A stretch of 64,000 bases of DNA from Pseudalkalibacillus sp052246725. GTDB taxonomy: Bacteria; Bacillota; Bacilli; Bacillales; Fictibacillaceae. Under the pieces are notes generated by a model. It saw only the letters and a program-made list of their open reading frames with translations. It was not told the DNA's origin and searched no databases. The DNA lies in NCBI GenBank assembly GCA_052246725.1, contig JBQQCL010000001.1, one strand, 5' to 3'. Shown piece after piece: positions 51,714 to 60,906 of this stretch (its first letter is position 1; the number at the start of each line of letters is the position of its first letter). A program made the translations under genes and the position numbers.

Positions 51714-52922
51714 ATGAGAGCATTCACACTTGCACAGACACAATTGAAGGAAATCTTCCGTCAGCCTCTCGCATGGGTGGTCCTTTTTTTCATGCCTTTT
51801 ACTCTCATCGGCTTTTTACTATATGGACTTGAAAATGTACTCAAATCAGAGTCTATGCTTCCTCCTTTTGATGTCGCGATCGTGAATAAAGATGACGATG
51901 CTCAAACCCGTTTGTTGATCCAGCAATTCCAGGATGATGAAGAAATTGAAGCATTGATCACCTTCAGAACGATGGACGAAAAAAAAGCTCTGAACCTGTT
52001 AGAACAAAACAAAATTGCTTCGATTTTAATGATTCCAGAGGGGTTTGCAAATGGAATCAAATTCGGTGACAACAAATCGGTCACCGTCATCACCAACGAA
52101 CAACGACCATTCCAATCGGCCCTCTTCCTTGAAATGATGAACAGCTCAGCGGACTTGATTAGTGCTGCCCAGAGTGGCGTCAACACCATTTACGATTATT
52201 TAAAGGAAGAGAATTATTCTAATGATTATGTAATGAAAGTATCGAATCAAATGATTTTTGACTTCACGACTTTCGCTTTCAACCGTAAGATCATGTTCGA
52301 TATAGAAGAAATCAAGTCGTTCCAGGGGGTTACACCACTCAAATATTACAGCATTTCCGGCTTCATCTTCTTGTTGCTGTTGACCGGATTGCTTACGATG
52401 AGCATGACCTCTTCAACAAATGCTAAAATCGACGAACGCTTACGAACTTTCGGTGTATCATCTGGGGCCCACCTATTCAGCGGACTCGCCACCCAAGTCA
52501 CCATTTTGTTCATGCAGGCGGTATTGATCATTATCTCCTTATGGATCTTGACGGACTTAGAGGTAACTGGTCATTACGGTTGGAGTGTGCTTACCTTCAT
52601 AACAGCCATCATCGTCATCGGTGCCTGGTACACATTTTTATCGAATCTTCCAATAGCGGAAGGAATACGGTTTTTCCTTGGATTTCTTGGTCTCGTAGTT
52701 TTTGCAGCGGGTGGAAGTTTGATTTTTCCTGAGTCCTACTACACCGGGATTTTAGAGTGGATTAACCTATCAACTCTGTCACACTGGCTTCATACTAGCC
52801 TAGTGCACTCCATCTTTATAGAAAACGAAGATGTATTGTTCTCAAGTCTTGGTGTGTTAGCTGGAATGACAGGGGCACTTCTCTTCTCCTCCTATATAGT
52901 AAGGCGGGTGAAGCAGTCATGA
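51714..52922 (+). CDS. ABC-2 type transporter permease
   Basis: The 402-residue protein has one N-terminal membrane segment (about 18-40), a large outer domain (about 45-210) and five or six C-terminal segments, the ABC2_membrane_3 layout of exporters. The segment TSSTNAKIDERLRTFGVS after the second membrane helix corresponds to the usual coupling region. AGGAG precedes the ATG. It overlaps the second permease gene by 4 bases and should form a heterodimer with it, driven by the ATPase at 54053. Substrate unknown; drug, lipid or peptide export are typical of relatives. Confidence 0.88.
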   Translation: MRAFTLAQTQLKEIFRQPLAWVVLFFMPFTLIGFLLYGLENVLKSESMLPPFDVAIVNKDDDAQTRLLIQQFQDDEEIEALITFRTMDEKKALNLLEQNKIASILMIPEGFANGIKFGDNKSVTVITNEQRPFQSALFLEMMNSSADLISAAQSGVNTIYDYLKEENYSNDYVMKVSNQMIFDFTTFAFNRKIMFDIEEIKSFQGVTPLKYYSISGFIFLLLLTGLLTMSMTSSTNAKIDERLRTFGVSSGAHLFSGLATQVTILFMQAVLIIISLWILTDLEVTGHYGWSVLTFITAIIVIGAWYTFLSNLPIAEGIRFFLGFLGLVVFAAGGSLIFPESYYTGILEWINLSTLSHWLHTSLVHSIFIENEDVLFSSLGVLAGMTGALLFSSYIVRRVKQS

Positions 52923-54066
52923 GAATGTGGCATTTAATCCGCACAAGATGGAAAATCACTTTGAGCAACAAATGGCAGTTCCTTTTGATGCTCATCCTCC
53001 CCCTACTCGTCTTTTGGGGTGCTGAACAATTGCTTTCAAAAGGATCAGATCAGTTGAAAATTCCTGTCATTGTGGTAACGGAGGAAGAAAACGAAACAGT
53101 CACCACGATCATTAATCGAATAAAAGACAATGAAACACTCCAAATCATTGAAAAATCGGAGGTTGAAGCGAAACGCCTTCTTGAAACAAATCAAGCTGAA
53201 GTTGCCGTCGTTTTTACAAAGGGTATAGAGGAAAAAGTAAAGCAAGGTGAAATCAAAGGTGTCATTCAATTATGGAAAGCACCGAATGCGATTTCAACCG
53301 GCCTGGTCGAGGAATATGTGGCAAGCGAAGTGATCCGGCTTGCAAGCAACGGAAAAGCTGCCACTTACCTGGCGAACCAATTTAATGGAGCTAATGTGTA
53401 TGAGTACGCCTGGAAATATACCGATGATCAATGGGAACCTAAACCTTTAATGACCATTAAACATGAAAAAGCAGGAAAACAAGCTCAAAATCAGAAAACA
53501 GAAAAAAACACAAAACCACTGTTGTTCGGAATGCTCAGTGTCTATATCCTGCTCATTAGCTTTTATATACAAACATGGTGATGACAGAGCGAGGAAACGG
53601 ACTTGCATCAAGAACAGGGATGTTCGGCGTCAACCGCCTAACTCGCTCCTTCTCCAACCTACTTGGTTCCGTAACCGTTATTCTCGCATCACTTTTACCA
53701 GTATCCATCTATCTTTTGCTAGGTGACGGAGATTTCGCACAAAAAGGACTATTGTTCATTGCTTATGTCGTCTCCTGTTCCGGACTCGGCTTTCTTCTAG
53801 CAAACCTGTTAAGCAACACGCTTCTGTATCATTTGATTGCTGTTGCACTAACGGTTGTAACTGGTGTATTAGGAGGAAGCTTTCTCAAACTGGAGGAGTT
53901 TTCCCATCGACTAGCGAATGCATCTCAATACACACCGCAACACTGGTTTTTAAACGGCTTAACGCGTTCAACTACAACCACTGAACTCATCATTTTATTG
54001 GGGCTCGGGGTTGGATCGATTATTTTAGGATTAGGGATTGGAGCTGTGCGACATGATCGAGCTTAG
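52919..54066 (+). pseudogene. Second ABC-2 permease, split by a frameshift
   Basis: Two adjacent frames make up one permease. The first (52919-53581, 220 residues) has the N-terminal membrane segment and outer domain and ends in the second membrane helix at IQTW-stop. The second (53575-54066, 163 residues) continues in another frame with VMTERGNGLASRTGMFGVN, which matches the coupling region of the first permease, and the remaining membrane helices. One extra base in TGGTGATG would restore a single protein of about 382 residues. The second part has no ribosome binding site, and no slippery heptamer is visible. It is a recent mutation, a sequencing error, or a coupled split gene. Confidence 0.75.
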
Positions 54067-54760
54067 AAACGTATACAAACGATATAAAGGAACAGATGTA
54101 GTCAAAGGCGTCGATCTCATGATTCCACAGGGGGCTCGTGTCGGGCTTGTCGGACCGAATGGAGCTGGAAAATCGACATTGATGAAGATGATCGCAACGT
54201 TAGTCACTCCATCTAAAGGCGAAATCCTCGTCCGCGGGCAATCTGTTACGAAAAAGAAAAAGCAGCTCAGGCGCAGAATCGGATACGTCCCACAGGAAAT
54301 CGCACTCCATACTAGCATTTCTTTAAAAGAAAACTTGAAGTTCTGGGCAGGCATGGCACCAGGTACCGTATCCGAGGCTTGGGTTTTACAGCTGGTAGAT
54401 ATGGTTGGCCTGAGGGAAAAGCTTAACGAACGCGTCGATAAGTTATCCGGCGGGATGCAGCGGAAACTCAATATTATTGTCGCCCTGCTTCACAATCCTG
54501 AACTCCTGATCATGGACGAACCTACCGTTGGAATCGACATCCCATCCAAAACAGACATCGTCGCCTTTTTAAAAGCGTTGGGTCCAGACAAAACGATCCT
54601 GTTTTCATCCCATGACCTGCAGGAAATTGAGATGCTTTGCCATTATGTATTGGTGTTGGAGGACGGCGTTTTACGACATTTCAGCACAATCAGCGAACTA
54701 CCCCACACGCATAATCCAACTCAGGAACTGCTCAAACACCTGCAAATCATCCGAACTTGA
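54053..54760 (+). CDS. ABC transporter ATPase subunit
   Basis: The 235-residue protein has all ATPase motifs: Walker A GPNGAGKST (about 38-46), Q-loop YVPQE, signature LSGGMQRK, Walker B LLIMDEPTVGID and the switch histidine in FSSHD. It is the export-type ATPase for the two permeases upstream. The ATG at 54053 overlaps the end of the second permease by 14 bases; a longer frame from 54038 is less likely. If the frameshifted permease is truly dead, this ATPase may work with the first permease alone or not at all. Confidence 0.94.
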   Translation: MIELRNVYKRYKGTDVVKGVDLMIPQGARVGLVGPNGAGKSTLMKMIATLVTPSKGEILVRGQSVTKKKKQLRRRIGYVPQEIALHTSISLKENLKFWAGMAPGTVSEAWVLQLVDMVGLREKLNERVDKLSGGMQRKLNIIVALLHNPELLIMDEPTVGIDIPSKTDIVAFLKALGPDKTILFSSHDLQEIEMLCHYVLVLEDGVLRHFSTISELPHTHNPTQELLKHLQIIRT

Positions 54761-54844
54761 GCATCAATCAAACGTTTAATTATCCATAACCACACTCCCA
54801 TTTTATGGTAATATATAGATATTACATAATTTGGGGGTTTTTTA

Positions 54845-55315
54845 ATGATTAAAGTTCAAAGCACCTGTATCGCAGTCAAAGATAACCAAATGCTCATGAT
54901 TCAAAAACTCGACAAACAAGACCTTACATACAACTTCTACATCCCTCCAGGCGGTCATGTCGAAAAATTCGAGACCCTGGAAGAAGCTTGCATCCGGGAA
55001 ACGTATGAGGAAACAGGAATTTTAGTTTCTGATTTAGAGCTGAAAGGGATGGTGACTTACTTTACATATGAAAAAGATGAACACGCTATTTCCTTCTTTT
55101 TCGAAGCAAAATCGATCGATGGAGAACTCAAATCGAACGAACCCGATAAAGTTGCGCCTTCATGGTTTCCAATCGATAGACTAGAATCTAGCAATCAAAT
55201 ACTAGAACATGACAAAGAGTTTTTAAAAGCACTCCTGACAAGCCAAGAATTTGTAAGAGCTAATGTCATTCGCGAATCACCACAGCTAGTGGAGGTATGG
55301 ACGGTACATACATAA
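54845..55315 (+). CDS. Nudix hydrolase
   Basis: The 156-residue protein contains a complete Nudix box, beginning GGHVEKFETLEEAC (about 38) and ending IRETYEETGI, which gives the G-x5-E-x7-RE-x2-EE-x-G pattern. It hydrolyses a nucleoside diphosphate linked to another group, with Mg bound by the box glutamates. The substrate is not evident; house-cleaning of oxidised nucleotides or NDP-sugars are common. GGGGG precedes the ATG. It appears to be its own transcription unit. Confidence 0.92.
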   Translation: MIKVQSTCIAVKDNQMLMIQKLDKQDLTYNFYIPPGGHVEKFETLEEACIRETYEETGILVSDLELKGMVTYFTYEKDEHAISFFFEAKSIDGELKSNEPDKVAPSWFPIDRLESSNQILEHDKEFLKALLTSQEFVRANVIRESPQLVEVWTVHT

Positions 55316-55317
55316 AA

Positions 55318-55356
55318 AAAATCCTTTTAGGTAGGAAGCCTACCTAAAAGGATTTT
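55318..55356. terminator. Long bidirectional terminator
   Basis: A perfect 18-bp stem (outer AAAATCCTTTTAG, inner GTAGG, loop AAG) lies between convergent genes, with T-rich flanks on both strands. Confidence 0.92.
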
Positions 55357-55369
55357 ATCTTTCTTTTTA

Positions 55370-56155
55370 TTAGTTAGGGATTTTAAACGTTTGTCCTGGA
55401 TAGATCGTGTTAGATGAAAGATTGTTCACTTCTTTTAACTTACTAACAGTAGTACCATATTTAATGCTGATATCCCATAAGGTGTCTCCGGGTTTTACTG
55501 TATGCGTCTTGCTGCTTGTAGATGTGCTAGATGTACCAGACACCTTCAATTTTTGTCCAACATATATGGTGTTTGATGAAAGATTGTTCAAGCTTTTAAG
55601 CTTTGATACTGAAGTATTGTATTTCATGCTAATGTCCCAAAGTGTATCACCACTTTGTACAGTATGGACAGATATGTCAGGTGTCTCAGATTTCGGTACT
55701 TCAGATTTTAGAACTCTCTTCGCTTTTACAAAACGATCGCCCCAATAGTATGGTGAGAATGCATCTGTAAAGGCTACGCCTGTAGAAGATTGAGCACCTA
55801 GCATCTTCCCATTTCCAGCATAGATCGCTACATGGTTGATGACACCATTAAAATTCGTATCGTAGAAAAGCAAATCTCCAACTTTTAGATTTGATTTCGA
55901 AACGGTTGTACCAACATTAGCTTGAGCACTGCTTGTTCTTGGCAAAGTGATGCCATGCTTTTTAAACACCGTGACTGTATAAGAGGAACAATCAAACGAA
56001 CTCGTAGAGCCTACTGGCGCTCCATATTGGTATGGTGTCCCTAAATAATTATCACCTGTATCGATGATGTCACTTCCTGTTGCTCCGAATGCTTGTCCTG
56101 CTCCAGAGAACATGATCCCTGTTGCAAGTGCGATTGGTAATAACTTTTTCTTCAT
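55370..56155 (-). CDS. NlpC/P60 endopeptidase with two LysM domains
   Basis: The 261-residue protein has a signal peptide (cleavage near residue 24, AFGA), an NlpC/P60 domain (about 27-148) with Cys56 in FDCSSYT and His108 in INHVAIYAG, and two LysM domains (about 160-205 and 217-261, both with GDTLWDIS). The third catalytic position is a glutamine (Gln122 in LGAQSS), where the other NlpC gene here has a histidine; polar variants are known. LysM binds GlcNAc in peptidoglycan. It resembles LytE/CwlS-type DL-endopeptidases but with the domain order reversed. The ATG follows GGAGGAG. A perfect WalR box lies upstream. It is the intact paralogue of the pseudogene at 47813. Confidence 0.94.
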   Translation of the reverse strand: MKKKLLPIALATGIMFSGAGQAFGATGSDIIDTGDNYLGTPYQYGAPVGSTSSFDCSSYTVTVFKKHGITLPRTSSAQANVGTTVSKSNLKVGDLLFYDTNFNGVINHVAIYAGNGKMLGAQSSTGVAFTDAFSPYYWGDRFVKAKRVLKSEVPKSETPDISVHTVQSGDTLWDISMKYNTSVSKLKSLNNLSSNTIYVGQKLKVSGTSSTSTSSKTHTVKPGDTLWDISIKYGTTVSKLKEVNNLSSNTIYPGQTFKIPN

Positions 56156-56374
56156 TACTTCTCCTCCAATTGGATTTTTAGTAGATCTGGCTGTTAAACC
56201 AATTGGGAGTAAGTCAAAAAGTAGAACTTCTTATATGTATGTTTGAAATTGAGATATGTAATGTCTGATATCGAAATCTATCAATATTGCTATATATTCT
56301 ATTCTTGCTACTTTATTCCTTATCCCCTAACCCCGAATGTTATGTTATCTTATCATAATAAACATAACATTAAC

Positions 56375-56391
56375 GTTACAGTTGCATTACA
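56375..56391 (-). promoter_or_regulatory. Perfect WalR box upstream of the NlpC/LysM gene
   Basis: The minus strand reads TGTAAT-GCAAC-TGTAAC, an exact match to TGTWAH-N5-TGTWAH bound by WalR. It is 220 bases before the start codon, which implies a long leader. In Bacillus, WalR activates DL-endopeptidase genes such as lytE and cwlO, so the context fits. Confidence 0.7.
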
Positions 56392-56404
56392 ATCGAAAAG
56401 AAAG

Positions 56405-56434
56405 AAAAAGCCTTTAAAGTAGTAGAGGCTTTTT
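56405..56434 (-). terminator. Terminator of the SGNH-like gene
   Basis: A 9-bp stem (AAAAAGCCT/AGGCTTTTT, 12-base loop) lies 6 bases after the stop codon; its own T-run continues as CTTT on the minus strand. Confidence 0.8.
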
Positions 56435-56439
56435 GGTAT

Positions 56440-57240
56440 CTATTTTCCTATAAAGTAGTTTACGAGATATTCTGCCCAAACTTCATTACCTTGATCATTT
56501 GGACCTGAAAAGTCATTTTGTATATATTCTATAACTTCATTATCAGTTACGTCTGGCCAATTATCCCAATGATGGAGGTAGGTGATCTCTTCCTCTTCGG
56601 CAAAATTTTTAACACCTTCTACTTGCCCAGCATATGTCTTTGGGTTAAAGATTGGATGAGAGGGCTGTAACATAAATACGATATCATTATTGCTTTTTGT
56701 AAATCTGCTATCCAATATTTTAATAGCTTCGATTGTATGTTCTATTTCGACTTTTTCATTGTCATTCATAAGGAATGGTTCAAGAAGTACCATATCAGGT
56801 TTAGTATCAATAACCTCTGTCATTTTTTCTAGATCAATCGCATCAACTGATAACTCTTTCCCAAAGTCATGAGGTGTAATATTAAATATACCCTCACCAT
56901 AAGCCTCATCAAGCCCTGCTTGCATTAATTCTGGCCATGGGGTTTCGCCCATACCAATTGCTTCAGAACCTATAACCGCTACTTCAATTTCGGTACCAGA
57001 TTCGATAGCATTGGTAATCAATTCACGAGTTTCATCAGATAGGTTTTTAGTTAACTCTTCAATATCTTGTGAAAACTCATCTTCTCTTGGATCATCATTA
57101 GTTTGTTCTTCTACGATCGATTCAGCATTTGCTTTTGCATTAGCAATAGTTTCGTTTATTTTTGAATTCCAATGAATATGACCAAAAATAATTGTCATTA
57201 TGGATAAAATGATTGTTAATATGTATAGTATTTTTTTCAT
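56440..57240 (-). CDS. SGNH/GDSL-hydrolase-like membrane-anchored protein
   Basis: From the ATG at 57240, behind AAAGG, the protein is 266 residues. It has one N-terminal membrane segment (about 3-22), an acidic helical stretch, and an SGNH-like fold: VAVIGSEAIGMGETPWPEL for block I, MVLLEPFLMND, and GPNDQGNEVWAEYL near the end, where block V normally reads Asp-x-x-His. The block-V histidine is replaced by Asn, and block I reads Gly-Ser-Glu instead of Gly-Asp-Ser, so activity is uncertain. Relatives act on acetylated surface sugars. It is expressed from its own sigma-A promoter. Confidence 0.8.
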   Translation of the reverse strand: MKKILYILTIILSIMTIIFGHIHWNSKINETIANAKANAESIVEEQTNDDPREDEFSQDIEELTKNLSDETRELITNAIESGTEIEVAVIGSEAIGMGETPWPELMQAGLDEAYGEGIFNITPHDFGKELSVDAIDLEKMTEVIDTKPDMVLLEPFLMNDNEKVEIEHTIEAIKILDSRFTKSNNDIVFMLQPSHPIFNPKTYAGQVEGVKNFAEEEEITYLHHWDNWPDVTDNEVIEYIQNDFSGPNDQGNEVWAEYLVNYFIGK

Positions 57241-57289
57241 ATTTAGCACCTTTCTTTCGACACCCTAAAGTTACAATTATCTATAAATA

Positions 57290-57318
57290 ATAATGCTATA
57301 ACTAGCATATCTTGTCAA
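57290..57318 (-). promoter_or_regulatory. Sigma-A promoter of the SGNH-like gene
   Basis: On the minus strand a perfect TTGACA (57313-57318) and CATTAT (57290-57295) are 17 bases apart, 50 bases before the start codon. Confidence 0.65.
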
Positions 57319-57454
57319 AATATGATAGAAAATCTATTAAATAAGCTTCAGCAACAAATTTTCTAGTAAAATAGGTCTATAGTATTGTTTAACTAAAATT
57401 TTCTATTAGTTCTATTTAACTCCATTTTTCGACATTGTTTTCTTAAAATAGCAA

Positions 57455-57483
57455 TTTACAATGTTATAGAACTCTAGTATAAT
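57455..57483 (+). promoter_or_regulatory. Sigma-A promoter of the DUF3846-like gene
   Basis: TTTACA (57455-57460) and TATAAT (57478-57483) are exactly 17 bases apart, about 40 bases before the TTG start. Confidence 0.7.
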
Positions 57484-57523
57484 TGGTTTATTCTAAGATT
57501 TTATAGAAAAGGTGGGTCTTCGG

Positions 57524-57862
57524 TTGGATGAAAACAAATTAATGGTTGTGCTTGTAAAACCAGGACAACATCCCCAATCCACTTACATTCCGAATGATTT
57601 ATCATACTTCGAAGAACTAGTAGACGGTCCTGTAAGTGTAGAAAAGTTCTTTATCAGCGGTTATAGATTAGTATGCAGCGTAGATGAAGGGTATGGTTAT
57701 GAAAACAGCTCAATGCCACTTGGCACATACTTCATCGCCCGTTACCATACATCATTTGAAACAATGGAAGCAGAAGAAACTGAAGAAATCAAAAAGCTGC
57801 TTAGAGAACGATCGAAAAAGCGCAAAAAGAAAAAAGGCTTATTTTCAATATTTTCTAAGTAA
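57524..57862 (+). CDS. DUF3846-like small protein
   Basis: The 112-residue protein reads MVVLVKPGQHPQSTYIPNDL at its start and then FEELVDGPVSVEKF, LVCSVDEGYG and NSSMPLG, a pattern like DUF3846 proteins. It ends with a strongly basic tail (SKKRKKKKGLFSIFSK), which may bind nucleic acid or membrane. The start is a TTG 8 bases after AAAGGTGG. Function is unknown. The following inverted repeat acts as its terminator. Confidence 0.72.
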   Translation: MDENKLMVVLVKPGQHPQSTYIPNDLSYFEELVDGPVSVEKFFISGYRLVCSVDEGYGYENSSMPLGTYFIARYHTSFETMEAEETEEIKKLLRERSKKRKKKKGLFSIFSK

Positions 57863-57952
57863 AATATCCTATATCTTGGTAACTTAACAGGATATAGGTC
57901 TTTTTACCCTTATAAGATCTTGAAATTTTCTTAAGAAAATTTATTTGTATAC

Positions 57953-58079
57953 AAAAGGGGCTGTCCAAAAAGTGTCTAAGTCTCTCCGAACAACAACATT
58001 TTAAGAAAAATCAATCGTGGTTTTGATCTAAAATGTTGTGTTGGAGGTGTCTGACACTTTTCATAGGACAGCCCTTTTT
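57953..58079. repeat. Long inverted repeat (MITE-like) serving as convergent terminator
   Basis: The ends, AAAAGGGGCTGTCC (57953-57966) and GGACAGCCCTTTTT (58066-58079), pair with one mismatch. Inside are further paired arms: AAAAGTGTC with GACACTTTT, and CAACATTTTA with TAAAATGTTG. The 127-base unit encodes nothing and sits between two convergent genes. Its layout, with GC-rich ends and nested arms, is like non-autonomous elements dispersed in Bacillus-type genomes. Confidence 0.75.
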
Positions 58080-58089
58080 ATTCTTCATC

Positions 58090-60615
58090 TTATTCTGATT
58101 TCGGATAACTGATTAAGTTTGTAAAGATACGATATCCTCCAGGTACTTGATTTTGGATTTGCCTGTACCAAACGAGATTTGTATAGACATAGCTACCTTC
58201 ACCATAATCAGTATACAGAATTCCACCATCGAATGTATCTCCATCCAAATCAGTCATGTTGATAAGTGTTTCGTATCTGTCATCCCATTCCATCGGATAA
58301 TACAGACCTCTCTCCTGTACCCAACCATCCCAGTCTTCTGCAGTTATTTCATTTGGATAGTTCAATAAGGTGTGGTTTGGTTGTAAGACTTCATATTCTG
58401 AGGTTTCATCCGTCACACGCCATTCAATTGATGGCTGACCAATCGTCAACGGATAAGGGGCTGTCGCATTTGGATCCCAGTTATCCCATGGTTTATTATA
58501 TTGGACGACCAGATGACCGCCGTTCTCAACATATTCTAATAAATGGGCATTGTTGTTTAATAAGTCTTCTCGTGAAAGATAGGCTCTTATTCCCGTCACA
58601 ATCGTGTCATATTGCGACAGATCTCCATTAGCTAGTTCCCCATCAGAAATACGTGTCACATCCATTCCAGCGTTGATCAGTTGATCGGCTACCATATCGA
58701 ATCCTGACTCAATATATCCAATCTTCAGATCTTCTGGATAGTTCAGTTCAAAAGCTACTCCTTGTATTGCTGCTTCTTTTAAATAATAAAAGGTCCCGAT
58801 ATGGTCATAAGCGATCTTTTGTACTGTTGTATCGAGTTGCTTTCCTTCCACCTCTGCTACAGGTTTGATTTCAAATTCCCCATTTTCAATCCCTTCTGGA
58901 GGTGTTAAGGTGAAGGAGACATTCTTCGAAGTATCATTTTCTCCAAGCTCGACTGTTTGACTTTCAACTGGTTCCCATCCCTCAGGGAGATTCAAGGAAA
59001 CCTCGGCTGTCAGCGGGCCATTTGAATAATTCGTTACATTCACATCAATTGTTTCTTCCTTCATTTCTTTAGCTGTATTGACAATCATACTAGCAGGGTC
59101 CGCTTTCAAACTAACCTCTGGAAGGACCGCTATCGTTTCTTCGGGGTTATAATTAAGTTGAACTGCTTGCCTTTCAACCTTATAGGTTACTTTCGTTGAT
59201 AATACACTGTCTTCATGTGGTTGATAATACTCAGCATCCTCTGGAACATGGATTTTAACGTCAAAGTTCTGTTCATCACCCGGCGCTAAATTCTGAGCAT
59301 GCATACTTCCATCTACATCCCAATCTTCCGGCAAGTTCAATTTGGCTGTTACATCTTTAAGCTCAACATCTCCATTGTTTTTCAAAGTAATGTCTACATA
59401 AGTACTTGTTCCTTGAGTCAAATTAGGAGCTGCAACATTTGTCGATACTTCTAATTGGGATGCGACCTTGCTGGTATTCTCCAACTGCTCTTCTTTCACA
59501 TTCAACCTGTGTAATAGATCTTTTTTATCGATATCATTGAATTGGAAATGCTCGACGAATCGTTTGGTTTTATAAAGTTGCTTCAAGGCATTGTGCGTGT
59601 CTTTCAAAACAGATTGATGACTTGGATAAGCCTCGATTACTTCTTCTAGGTCAGCTTGCAGCTTTTCTAACTGGCGTTTGATTTTACGATCACTACGCTT
59701 CAATTCTTCTGCATATTCATTAAAATCATATGGGATACCTTCGAATATCGTCTCTTCCTGTTCAGGGATTTCGCCAACTGAAGACTTGACTAAATCCAAA
59801 TAGACCATTTCTGATCCCGGTTCAACCTCACGGCCCATCCCCTGGCTTTTATGAAGGTATCGAGATTCTTCACCGATTTGAGGGTATGTCTGATCATATA
59901 CTGGGTCATAATCCCCGACCTCAATCCCTACTGTTGCTGTTTCAACTGATTCAGCCGGTAAATATAACTTTTTGATTTGCCAAGTGTCCAGTCCTTCTTC
60001 TTCAATTTGTTCGGGAAATACCGAAGGATCAGCAGCGTCTTCAAATGCTTTCTGTGACAAGATCGATATTGCTCTATGGTGACCATGTTGGGATTCAACG
60101 TTTCGGAAAGATGGCATGACGATGTCTGGTTTATATGTGCGGATCAGTCTGATGAAACGTTCATAGGTTTCTTCTTCTCCCCATTTCTGCAAGGTTTCAT
60201 CAGGAGATTTTGAAAAACCAAAGTCATAGATTTCATCATCGGTCGTTTGACTTAAATGAAAAACTTCTACACCGGTAACCTTTGAAGCCTCAATCAATTC
60301 TCTTGAGCGGATAATCCCAAGTGCGTTCCCAAGTTCTTCACCTATCTCATTCTGACCACCTTCACCTCTGTTGGCAATCAAGCTAGCAGTATGTACCCCT
60401 AGCCCTCGTGATAAGTATGCTAAGAGGTGGCTTCGTTCATCATCAGGGTGTGCTCCTGTATTCAAAAAGCTGGTTATCGTATCAAGAGGCTTTACAGCAC
60501 TCCAAAGTTCCTCGTCATGTTGTTCTTGAGCAGTTTGTCCTTTTGAGACAGCAGGAACCAAAAGAGTCAGTACCATTAATAAACTTAAGGCAATCATCCA
60601 TTTTCTTTGGAACAT
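58090..60615 (-). CDS. Secreted PIG-L family deacetylase with NEW3-type domains
   Basis: The 841-residue protein has a signal peptide (cleavage near residue 26), then a PIG-L/LmbE domain (about 45-300) with the metal motif GAHPDDE (His56, Asp58, Asp59) and a second metal site in QHGHHRA near 174. A helical stretch (about 310-390) leads to two NPCBM-associated NEW3-like beta domains (LKNNGDVELKDV, VTNYSNGPLTAE) and a C-terminal ThuA/amidotransferase-like domain (about 640-841). PIG-L enzymes remove N-acetyl groups from GlcNAc-type sugars. Here it acts outside the cell, perhaps on imported or wall glycans. It carries none of the anchor modules. Confidence 0.9.
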   Translation of the reverse strand: MFQRKWMIALSLLMVLTLLVPAVSKGQTAQEQHDEELWSAVKPLDTITSFLNTGAHPDDERSHLLAYLSRGLGVHTASLIANRGEGGQNEIGEELGNALGIIRSRELIEASKVTGVEVFHLSQTTDDEIYDFGFSKSPDETLQKWGEEETYERFIRLIRTYKPDIVMPSFRNVESQHGHHRAISILSQKAFEDAADPSVFPEQIEEEGLDTWQIKKLYLPAESVETATVGIEVGDYDPVYDQTYPQIGEESRYLHKSQGMGREVEPGSEMVYLDLVKSSVGEIPEQEETIFEGIPYDFNEYAEELKRSDRKIKRQLEKLQADLEEVIEAYPSHQSVLKDTHNALKQLYKTKRFVEHFQFNDIDKKDLLHRLNVKEEQLENTSKVASQLEVSTNVAAPNLTQGTSTYVDITLKNNGDVELKDVTAKLNLPEDWDVDGSMHAQNLAPGDEQNFDVKIHVPEDAEYYQPHEDSVLSTKVTYKVERQAVQLNYNPEETIAVLPEVSLKADPASMIVNTAKEMKEETIDVNVTNYSNGPLTAEVSLNLPEGWEPVESQTVELGENDTSKNVSFTLTPPEGIENGEFEIKPVAEVEGKQLDTTVQKIAYDHIGTFYYLKEAAIQGVAFELNYPEDLKIGYIESGFDMVADQLINAGMDVTRISDGELANGDLSQYDTIVTGIRAYLSREDLLNNNAHLLEYVENGGHLVVQYNKPWDNWDPNATAPYPLTIGQPSIEWRVTDETSEYEVLQPNHTLLNYPNEITAEDWDGWVQERGLYYPMEWDDRYETLINMTDLDGDTFDGGILYTDYGEGSYVYTNLVWYRQIQNQVPGGYRIFTNLISYPKSE

Positions 60616-60866
60616 TCGTATTTCTCCTTTCGAAAATCATATTTTCAGAAAGACATAGAAACGTTACCATTAAAAATCTGCGTCCCGGTCTGACCACCTC
60701 CTTGATTAAACAACATCTTAGTTAGTTAACTTTACTAATCAACTAGCCGAAAATGACAAGTTACCTAACAATTCCTCAATGATATCCAATTACCTCCAAA
60801 TATTTACTAATCACAACAATAGTCATAACAATCATGACAAACCAGGTAGAAAATAATGGTGAAAAA

Positions 60867-60897
60867 GGACGGTACAGCATTACCGCCTGTTCCGTCC
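60867..60897 (-). terminator. Terminator of the lyase operon
   Basis: GGACGGAACAG and CTGTACCGTCC form an 11-base stem with one mismatch on the minus strand, followed by TTTTT, just past the lyase stop codon. Confidence 0.85.
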
Positions 60898-60906
60898 TGT
60901 TATAAC

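Noticed and set aside
52616..52632. TCGGTGCCTGGTACACA within the first ABC permease gene, identical to a box of the GTGCCAGGCAC repeats
   Set aside because: It is in coding sequence (Ile-Gly-Ala-Trp-Tyr-Thr) without partner boxes, so it is likely coincidence.
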